A stretch of 64,000 nucleotides of DNA, taken from the NCBI GenBank assembly GCA_037903475.1, contig JBAJFG010000019.1, positions 8,431,001-8,495,000 of the forward strand, read 5' to 3'. Every line of letters begins with the position of its first letter. Positions within the stretch are counted from its first letter, which is position 1. Below, in pieces: positions 22,665 through 32,060 of this stretch. A program made the position numbers and the translations under genes. Source of the DNA: Ancylostoma caninum (lineage: Eukaryota > Nematoda > Chromadorea > Rhabditida > Ancylostomatidae). The notes under the pieces are model-generated. The model did no database searches and was not told the origin of the DNA. It saw only the letters and a program-made list of their open reading frames with translations.

Positions 22665-23455
22665 TATATACGGATGCGGGTCCACCGATGGAGAAAGGAC
22701 CCGCCGTGGCCCAGTGGTGCGGGGGACGCCAGGATACGGGTTCACCGATGGAGAAAGCGCCCGCCGTGGCCAAATGGTGCGGCGGACGCCGAGATACGGG
22801 TCCACCAATGGAGAAAGGGCCCGCCGTGGCCCAATGGTGTGGGGGATGACAGGATACGGGTCCACCGATGGAGAAAAGGCCCGCCGTGGCCCAGTGGTGC
22901 GGGGGACACCGAAATATAGGTCCACCAATGGAGAAAGGGCCCACTGTGGCCCAGTGTTGTGGGGGGATGCCAGGATACGGGTCCACCGATGGAGGAAGGA
23001 CCCGTCGTAGCATAATGGTGTGGAGAACGTCAGGATACGGGTTCACTTTAGTCCGATAGTGTTAAGAATGCCAGGATGCGCTTGGAGAACGGATCCGGCT
23101 TGCCCTAACTGTGAGGAGGGCGCCAGAACACGGGCGCTCTGATGGATGAAGGGCCCGCCGTGGCCCAGTAGTATGGATAACACCAGAATACGGGTCCGCC
23201 AATATAGGATTGGTCCGCTGTGACTCAGTAAAGTGGAGAATACCAGGATATGGTTCAGGCCTAACAGTGAAAATGGCGCCAGAATACGGGTCCACCGATG
23301 GAGAAAAGCCCGCTGCGGCCCAGTAGTCTGGAAAACACTCGGATACGATTTCGCCTTGTCCAATAGTGTGGGGAACGGCAGGATACAGTTCCGCCGATGG
23401 AGAACGCGTCTGCGTTAGCCGGGTAGTGAGGAATACGCACGAATACGCCATACGA
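22665..23455. repeat. 60-bp minisatellite, about 13 units, degrading rightwards
   Basis: The unit includes TACGGGTCCACCGATGGAGA, CCCGCCGTGGCCCA and TGGTGCGGGGGACGCCAGGA. Units from 22665 to about 23060 are close to exactly 60 bp apart. Copies from 23060 to 23455 are more diverged and vary in length. Most frames stay open because 60 is divisible by 3, so the ORFs here are not evidence of coding. Confidence 0.92.
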
Positions 23456-23789
23456 TGGAGAACGAACTTCTCATGCTCATACTCAACTCATAAGAAGGAC
23501 TTCATGTTTGGGCCCATTGGAAGATTGGTTCTGCTTCTTTATAAATTTTCTAGAGATTTGGCAAGTGTGAAGCGTTTGCACATGTCCCAAGTGGCTGCCC
23601 CACCCCACTTTCTAGCGTCCCAAAGGGGCGCTAGTGTACATGTATATCATAAGAGCGACATGTGTAAACACTGTATGCATGCGTCCGCCTCCATCAATTG
23701 ACGTGTTAGTAAGCCAATAGATTACATTTTAACGTAATTTACTTAGAAATAAGCTGCTTGGATAACCGGTAGGACGTACCTGCTATTCT

Positions 23790-24009
<220 letters not shown>

Positions 24010-24069
24010 CAATTAATACTACGTGTAATGGAAAAGGATGTACAAGTAATACTTTTTCGAAATTTGCAG

Positions 24070-24159
24070 ATCAATGAGGACCTGAAGAAGCAATATGATA
24101 ACTACCGAGACTGTATACGACGGCGGGAGGATGTCCTGTCCGACGCGAACTACGTTAAG
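24070..24159 (+). CDS. Isolated exon-like segment (charged helix)
   Basis: An acceptor TTTGCAG and a donor AAG|GTTAGG bracket exactly 30 codons (NEDLKKQYDNYRDCIRRRED region) with a charged helical composition. It looks like one internal exon of a plus-strand gene, but no partner exons were found. It could be a pseudogene fragment. Confidence 0.3.
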
Positions 24160-25092
24160 GTTAGGTTTCTTTACGCGTCTTCGCTCAGGAACAGTTCTAA
24201 AACTCTTCTCATACGCAAGTACGACAAAGTTCAAACACAGCAAACTACGTGTATGGAAGCTGCACAACACCACATACCTGTTTAAGGTGATCGTTGTTGG
24301 AAAAGGAGCAGATGTGACTATGCCATGTTTTTCCTGGTGAGGTTTTGAATTGTAGGTAAAAATGAGGAAGGCACGGCTGCCAGGTACTTATCATTTGTGT
24401 AGAAGCAAAATATCTATAATAAAGTGAATAAAGTTTTAAGATATGAGAATCAAGATGAGTTTCGTGATAGTTATCTGGTGCGTACAAAAGTTCTAAGGCA
24501 ATTGGGGAGTCTGTGTAGTTGCGATAGTCTACAATGTTTTCATGTGTGTTGGTGGCATGAAAGGTCTGCTGCCTACACAATGTTCGGTGCGGCCTACAGG
24601 CCTACATAGTTATCTGGTGCGTACAAAAGTTCTAGGGCAGTTGGGGATCGGAAGGCCTATTTCACAGTGTTGCTGTATTTTAGGCTTCAAAGCGAAACTA
24701 TGTGCAGTCCGCTGATTCTGCTTTATAAATTCGTATCCGGACCATCAGCAAGGGAACCCATAACATCAAGAATGAGTTTGTGTGTGGTATTTCCTCCAAA
24801 ATGCCGAAAGTTCGTGGGTTCTTAAGAATTAGAAGTGGAAATGAGCCCTTGCAAAATACTCGAGCGCAGCGCTAATTCAATCTTCACAAAGGCATCCAGA
24901 AAGAGCAGATTGATGTGGATCCTATGCAAAATAGGCAAGGCATTAGAGGAAAATTAGCCAACCATGTCTAGGAAATTGACAAGGAGGGAACGATGAGCAG
25001 ATAGATTTTGAGTGAATCGTGTGAAAAACAACGTCGACACCTGCAAGTCTGCGGATATTTGATCTCCAGATATTCCAGCAATCCGTTTCTTA
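24160..25092. other. Intergenic with a 41-bp direct repeat
   Basis: TTATCTGGTGCGTACAAAAG...GGGGA occurs at 24468-24508 and again at 24606-24646 with two mismatches. No gene is supported otherwise. Confidence 0.45.
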
Positions 25093-25696
25093 CCCTATTG
25101 ACGACCACGCGCATTTTCGCGTGTCTGGCGCGAGGGACCAAAGCCGCTTTCGAGAGTGCGGCGCCCGCGTAGTTCCACACTGTTACAATAAGAGAATTGG
25201 GAATAAGACAGATCTTCTTGCAAAATACTTCGAAATCCAGTTCTGGAAGATTACTAGTATCATCAGACCAAGAAAAAGCAGAGAGTGCAAGCGCTTTTTA
25301 CTTTCTCTTATGCCGAAAAAGTTTCTTAAAGGTGTTTTGAGTGTTTTAAGAAAGCATCCAGAGAATACACACCGTTGTATGGCTTTAGTCTGACGAATAA
25401 GAGGGTGCAAGATGTAACGAATGTGTTTCTGTGTAGATAATGTGACTTTAGCACAGTTTGTTTCCATCCACTACAGAAGAAATGTGATTAAACCTTCCTC
25501 GACTTCAAAATCCCATCCCTTTTATGACATTTGTCGCCACAAAGAAGAAATCTTTCCCAAACCACAGTTAAATGGAACATTATTCGGAAGTGGTGTACTC
25601 ATTCCATATGAAAATACTTCAAATTATTTCGAAATTAAGGTCTAGTGGTTGATAATAAGGGAGCGGGTCACCGGTGAGCCGCGCGTCGTCAATGGG
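25093..25696. mobile_element. Inverted-repeat DNA element, copy 1 (CCCATTGACGA ends)
   Basis: The ends are CCCTATTGACGACCACGCGC (left) and, in reverse complement, CCCATTGACGACGCGCGG (right). A diverged inverse copy lies at 40164-40768 and matches along its length. TTA on the left and TTG on the right would fit a 3-bp target duplication. No transposase remains; short frames in it (e.g. 25421-25645) are shared with the other copy but broken. The superfamily is uncertain. Confidence 0.65.
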
Positions 25697-25943
25697 TTGA
25701 GTGAATTTTTATTGTAAGTTGGAAATGCGTCATGTTCTACGATTCAAGGAGATCGTCCAGGAGCTAGGCTCTAGCGATCTACCCGAAATGAGGGCAAATC
25801 ACCCATGAAAATGTTCTTTGACTTTCTTTGGTTTGCATCTTAAGTCATCCGTGATGAACTTCTCCCAAACGAGTAAACGATAACCGCAGATTATTGCTCT
25901 CCTTGAGTAAAGGGCAAAATTCTAAATATGTATAAGGCCAACA
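25480..25943. repeat. Left copy of 463-bp direct repeat flanking the Penelope-like insertion
   Basis: This segment recurs at 35245-35709 with one substitution (GGTCACC/GGCTCACC region) and one 1-bp indel (GCGTCG/GCGTTCG). Its right edge is exactly the start of the truncated element copy, and the right copy begins exactly where the full element ends. It contains the right part of the CCCATTGACGA element. Confidence 0.92.
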
Positions 25944-28114
25944 TAGTGATAGAACTTAATGCTCGTAACGGCAATTCTCTTTATAGATATTTCAGAACTT
26001 TGAACAAACACGATATCAATAGGTTGATTGATCTAGCATTTAGTACGCAGTTTAGAACTTTTGAATACGAATTAAAATATAAGATATATGCATTAATAGC
26101 AAATCCATTTTGGGACCGAAGATGTACGGATAAAAGGGAAAGGGGAGAATTATTTGGGAGTGTGCAATATTTTGGAGATATTATCCGTAAACTAAACCTG
26201 GGTAAGGTATGCAATAAACCTGAGTTAAAGGACATAATTGCTGGCTGCATACAAGACCCTGTAAGTGTTCAGCAAATTAAAGAATTAAAAATAAGAGTGA
26301 CGTATAAAACAAATCCACCGTTGGCTTTGAAACTGTTCAATTATAACAGTTTTCTTAGGCAACTGAACAAAGAGAGAGTTGAGTATTTAGTCAGCAATGA
26401 ATGTTCATGCGTGAACTATATGGAATATGTAGACCCACAACTGGGACATGTATGCACCGGAAATTTAAACATAATCGGGGACGAAAGGTTAAGAAAGATC
26501 TTCAGCAAAGGGACTAAATATAGAGCTCATGTGAACGTGACCAAAGAACAAATACTTCTAGAAGTTAATAAATTAGCAACAGAAATAGCTAAGAAGCTCA
26601 GAATTAGAATTAGGTACAACAGAGAAATAGAACTACAGATATCAGAGCAAATAAGTAAGTACATACGAAAAAGCATTAGAACTAAGCTATATAACTTGTG
26701 CAATACAGTAGCAGTGGAAGAGGACAGGTTTAGGAGGAGCGAATTAGATGAGTTACATAGAAATTTTGTAGTTACACCGGTAGATAAGGCCTCATCTAAC
26801 TATAGCATAACATGTAAGAAGCTGTATGTTATTATGATCAAAAAAGAAATGGAACAAACTAGTAATGAAGAGAACACTTACGTTCCCACCTCTTTCGTAG
26901 AAGAAAACATTAGAGAGATTCATAGGAGACACATGATTAGTTTAGGTATTAAAACTGAGGAGAAGTTTAAAGATATACCCAATATTTATGGCGTACCCAA
27001 AATGCATAAAGACCCTATTAAGTTCCGCTTCATTACCGGGGCAAAGAAAAGTACGCTTAAGCCGCTAACACTGATATTACAGAAAATACTTTCGCACTTC
27101 AGCAAACATTTTAGTAATTATTGTAACGTCATAAAACATAGAACAGGAATTAAACATTATTGGTCCATAGACAACAGTATGAAAGTAGTTAATGATATAC
27201 TGGTAGTTGAAGGAAATACGCAAGTTTTTTCAGCCGACTTTTCAAGCCTCTTTACCAGCCTCCCCCATCAAGTGGTTAAAGAAAATATTCGTAAACTAAT
27301 AACACAATGTATGAGGGGATATAATTATGTTAGATTGCTAGGAGATAAAGTTAGCTATACAAACGCTGACACGGCCAAAGGTAGATATTATAGAAAAGAA
27401 GACATCTTTTATATGATAGATACACTACTAGGATCTAGTTTTGTACGTTTCGGTGGCACTGTATATCAACAAATTAAAGGCATTCCACAAGGAGCTTCAT
27501 GCAGTCCACAACTTGCAGATCTGACTCTAGCGTTCATGGAGTATGAGTTTATCAAAAATAAACTAAATATAGGGGATAGAAGAGCTGTGCAAATATATAA
27601 TGGAACGTATAGATATATAGATGATATACTTCATATCTCAACCAATGCGGTAGAATTCGAATCAAACCTGCATGAAATCTACCATTCATCTCTGCAAATA
27701 GAAAAGACCAATACTGATATTAAAGAAACAAATTTTCTAGACCTGAAAATATGTATAGGAAGAGAAAACATCAGTTACAGCCTTTACAATAAAACAGATA
27801 ATTATAGCTTCAAAGTTATTAGATATCCAAATTACTACTCTAATATACCACTTTATATAATAAATAATACCTTTGTTGCGGAAGTCATTAGGATAGGAAG
27901 AACGTGCACTAGGTTAGAAGATTTCAAAAGTAGGATACTGGAGCTATGCAATACTAACATATCTAATGGTTGGAACTCGGTTAGCATAATTAGGATTCTA
28001 TGTAACGCACTTAGGGACAGGCCATTCATTTTACGTAGATACGGACTCAGTAATGCAGTACATCTTCCTCTGATTCATGAGATAAGAACCAAATTGGTTG
28101 GCAAGCCAACGTAG
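25943..28114 (+). pseudogene. 5'-truncated copy of the Penelope-like RT ORF
   Basis: The frame is open to the natural stop at 28114 and its RT part is the same at the protein level as 32709-34880. The N-terminal GIY-YIG region is absent. A chance ATG in the flank (25928) makes it look like a complete gene, but it is the upstream pseudo-LTR copy. All RT motifs remain, including the YIDD box at about 27615. Confidence 0.85.
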
Positions 28115-28264
28115 CACATCTGTGGCGCACTTTTTGAATAACTAGGTCAAGCGTACAGGACATATAAAAGGAATTGGGGCAAGTCCCTTACACATTGCTT
28201 TGCCTGTTGCTACACATTCCTCTGACGGACTCATCTTGTTGACTTAGTACTAAGATCTTTTTGT

Positions 28265-28361
28265 AGCTTCCTTGGGAACTACTGATGAAAGGGTCTACGA
28301 CCCGGGGGCGCCAAGGAAGCTGCACTTCCGGTCTAGTTCAAGCCCCGAAACCGGCTAGTGC
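28265..28361 (+). ncRNA. Hammerhead-like structured motif in 3' region, upstream copy
   Basis: An 11-bp stem AGCTTCCTTGG (28265-28275)/CCAAGGAAGCT (28311-28321) encloses CTGATGA and the hairpin GGGTC-TAC-GACCC. A second hairpin pairs GCACT/AGTGC and CCGGT/ACCGG (28322-28361) and contains GAAA. Both hammerhead core boxes and a GTC site are present, but in non-canonical order. Penelope-like elements are known to carry hammerhead motifs. Activity here is unproven. Confidence 0.35.
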
Positions 28362-28662
28362 AAAAATCCTAGGAACGTTGACTGTGTTCTTCTTATTATC
28401 CTTGCTCGATCACTTCATGCTCTCAGATTAGGTGCCTTTAACTTCTCACAATAAGTAAGTTACTAGCAATCTCCATTTATGTGTAGTTCTGGGGACTTGT
28501 GGTGACGTGAGGATCAACCCACTCCCGCAAGAGAACCAGCATCCACGTGCAATCCGTGCGCGGAGATGATAGCAGCTTTTACATGTTACATATACCATAT
28601 ATACAACCAGGTTTATTTACAGATTAGCTTAGAACACAAGGTCAAACACCACTAAAACTAGG

Positions 28663-31002
28663 TTACAGTCTCGGATTTTTACTATCTGGTCCCATGTCGG
28701 AAGAACCAGGTCTCTTGGCTCTCCCCTTCTTGTTCAGAGTAGGTTTAACGGAGTCCGCATATCGCTTCTTCTCTGCGACCAATTCCTCAGCGCCGATTCC
28801 GTAACGTAAGGAAGCCTCCTCTAGCGTCAGGTACTAAGAAAACTCAGTTAGTCGTTTCTATCTCTTATGCATACCGGGATAGTATAGATAGATATACCTG
28901 CTTATCAATTCGGAGTCTCAAAGTCTTTTTATCGACTAAAACAAATAGGACCTGATAACTTGGGTCAGCTTTCTTAGCATCATGCATTTTGGATATAATG
29001 AGCCTTTTTAAAGCACAAGCCATCTCGTAGTCGGCACGTTCATTTGGCGTTAGAACACGACCCAAAGCCAACTTCTGGTCTGCAAATATATTCTCCAGTC
29101 CATAAAATCTTATCTTCTACTTCTCGATTGTACTATTGATAGTAATCTAGCTTACTATGACTTTTATTAATTCTTCTTATAGTCTATATTACCCCTTTCT
29201 CTTCTTTTTATTAATATTATTCTTCTCTGAGATTAAGGAAAGGCAGAGTGAGCAACGTCTGTTCTATTAGACAAGTTAGCAACGTGGAGTCATGCTCGTG
29301 TACGTACAATCACAACAACTCTTCATTTCGCTTATAGTATTCATCCAACAGCACGACATGTTAGTGCTTCAGTCGTAGGTTCATCACAGAACAGTGTGGG
29401 TACACACCTTAATTTACGGCAAAATGTACAACTGACAACATTTGGCCTAAAAACTTCTGCATTTGGTCTAATCCTACACATACAACTATAACTTTATTGC
29501 CATAGTTTAGAAATACCATTAACCCGCTCTAACTCATTCTTTACACTTCTTTTGTACCTTTTATATCACTGGTTTCCGAAATATATTCGATTCAACAGTT
29601 TTGCTGATGGATTCGCTAAAATTGGCGTCAAGTAAACAACAAATGGTGCAATGCCATTGCGTACTCGAAAATGATGACATTTCGCACATCACGCCTAAAA
29701 TAATCAATAGTTTCTGCGACGGAGCTCGCGCACATTCTTTCGCTTTCTTTCACATTCAGTTTAGATACCATTATCCTGCTAGTATTTCCAGCTGTGGTAT
29801 CCAAACTTTTACAAAAGTTTTGTTAACCTTTCTTTGGTTTTCCTTTTGTCGCTTAGGCCTACTAAGTTTGTTCACAACGCGTTTATCCTAAGTGAAATAT
29901 ATCCTGGCCTTAGACGTGAGGCATGTTGTGTCACCACTTTGTGTGACTACGTACACAGGGTGGTGACACAACAAAGTTCACGACACTGAAACTTAACTAG
30001 GTCCCTTACACTATTGAAGTTTCTTTTTCCACAAAACGTTGTGGGACGTACACGAGCTTTTTCACTTGTTACTTTTTTCGCCGTCTCAAATTGCATGACG
30101 TTGCTCGACTCATTAAGCTTTCAGTTTTATTGATGGTCACTATTATGATGGTTTACTAAATGGTATGGACAACTATAACAACAGGAATCATTATTGTGGA
30201 CTATTATCCAAATAAAGGTGAGTAATTCTAAAATTTTTTTTTCTTTTTTCTTTTTTCACCAAACCGCTTTCACATTTTCTTATGATTCTACTTTTTTAAA
30301 TTTTTTTTTTTTTTTTCCTTGTCGTTCCCACTTTGCATGAGTGCTACAGTGGCCCTTGGTTTGTAGAAGGAAAATAGGGGGATTGTTGTTGACATAAAAA
30401 CCAAACATACCTTTGGGGAGATTTTGGTTATAATCTAAGATCTTCTTTTGGAAGGTGGCCGACATGAGATGATCGTAATGTCGTTGAGCAACAAAAAACT
30501 AAAATGGGGTGATGGAACCTTTTGCTTTATATTGTAGTCACTTATGAAGTAAAGGACGTGAAACTCGATTCATAACGTACCGACATGTTGCAATGTTGTC
30601 CGGACCTATTCACAAAGAGGATATCGGTAGCCAATAAGTCACGCTCACTGTCAAATAATGGCTTCATGTAGCCTAATTTAGAGAACAATTGTTGGAGCGC
30701 TTGCCCCTTGGAGACTCCAAAGGGTAAGGGCATGTTTATGACCTGCAATTCTTTTTCTTAGGGGATTAGCTTAGCTTAACATGCTAATATTGATTAATAA
30801 AGACATTTAAATTCACCATCAACCAGTTGGTCCGAGACATACGACGAACCAACTCGAGCTCCTTAACGGCTTCCTGTTGCTTCGTCTGGATCTGGTCGAT
30901 GACCGATCCTAACGAAATAAGGGCTGTCGACAGTTCACTACTCAAGTTGTTGTCCGTAGTTAGGATGGAGCGGAGAGTGGCAGCGACATTGGAAGACGAC
31001 AT
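28663..31002 (-). CDS. Antisense five-exon gene inside the Penelope-like element (coiled coil plus ORF1p-like region?)
   Basis: Exons 31002-30817, 30742-30581, 30498-30411, 29079-28898 and 28833-28663 join in phase into 262 residues with ATG and stop intact. Introns are 74, 82, 1331 and 64 nt with GT-AG ends. Residues 1-60 are helical with heptad-like spacing (STALISLGSVIDQIQ). Then come alternating strand/helix segments (MVINMPLPFGVSKGQ, ATDILFVNR, VLFVLVDKKTLRLRI) and a Lys/Arg-rich tail (KKGRAKRPGSS). The order coiled coil, RRM-like fold and basic C-terminus recalls LINE ORF1 RNA-binding proteins, but this is structural intuition, not a domain match. It lies head-to-head with the RT ORF, so the roughly 1 kb between them may be a bidirectional promoter. 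Antisense introns would survive retrotransposition because the sense RNA cannot splice them. It could alternatively be a captured host gene. Confidence 0.6.
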
Positions 31003-31009
31003 AGTGTAG

Positions 31010-31979
31010 ATGTTAGTAGTAGTAATTAATAAGTTTATACCAGTTATAACACTATTTATACTACGGACACCCGCCTTTATTTAGGACGTTAGTACGTAGC
31101 CGCTATATCTTGGCGCCAGATTTGACCCAGGAACATTCCGTAACCACCCTCAGGCAACTTTCGCATCCAGGCAGTGGGAACGACAAGAAACAATGCTAAG
31201 TTTATTCAAGAACTTAACTATTGCGGAGTTGCCACCCTCTAACATTAAGAGTTAGAGGAGTAGACAAATGGTCTCATGTGGCCAACTTCGCTATTTGATA
31301 ATTAGGCGCAAACCAACAAGTGATTTTATAAGTAGTTGCGAGTTAGCACAGCTCTTCTAACCCTTTCACCTCTTCCCCCATACCAGCCCTGCATTAGAGA
31401 ATAAATTGGAAATTATATCAAGCGATTTCATCCACCATCTAGCATTAAGGGTTAGATGGACAGGATGATATCACCAATAATCAAATTATGATTAGGAACA
31501 GCAGCTTACATTAACGTTCCTACTAGATATACGTTCCCAAAGCAGCATCGATTAATAGATGAGATTAAAACATGCTAAGAGGTCTAGCGTTTCATTATAT
31601 TTGGGCACTTAAACAATCTACAGATTAGGTTTACTCTATGTAATAAAATTCATAGAAATTCAACTTAATTTAGCATTCATATATAACATTTAAATAATCG
31701 TAATTAGGATTTAAAACAATAAAAGTAACACCTGCAATTGTAGAGACTAAGTAAGTTTAGCAATTAATTATCAACAGTTGTTAACATAACTATACCTTAT
31801 TTTACCGCTGTGATAGTTACATCACAATTTTTGGACTTAGATTTTGAATTCGGGAGAACCCTGGCGTGGTGTTGGGCATAACCATCCAATGCAGTTTACA
31901 CCACGGGTAACGCTCCCCAGCGACGAAGAGGCTCGCCCTAGCCAAGGAGGAAATACCCTCCGATAAGGAAACTGCATAA
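31010..31979. promoter_or_regulatory. Divergent 5' region of the Penelope-like unit with two similar hairpins
   Basis: CCTCTAAC-ATTAAGA-GTTAGAGG (31236-31258) and CCATCTA-GCATTAAGGGT-TAGATGG (31435-31459) are related hairpins with the shared core CCACC.TCTA.CATTAAG. The region is AT-rich and separates the two divergent coding units. A promoter role is inferred from position only. Confidence 0.35.
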
Positions 31980-32060
31980 GAGTCTAGGAAGGACCGCCTC
32001 AGGCTCAATGGATTTAGGTCCGCAAACAACAATAATCACATCCAGAACTACTCGTGTTCC

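Noticed and set aside
22642..23059. Overlapping ORFs of about 80-130 codons on both strands
   Set aside because: The 60-bp tandem repeat is divisible by three and lacks stops in most frames; there is no domain or splice structure.
25928..28114. Stand-alone 728-codon RT gene
   Set aside because: Its first codons are flanking DNA. It is the 5'-truncated upstream copy of the full Penelope-like unit.
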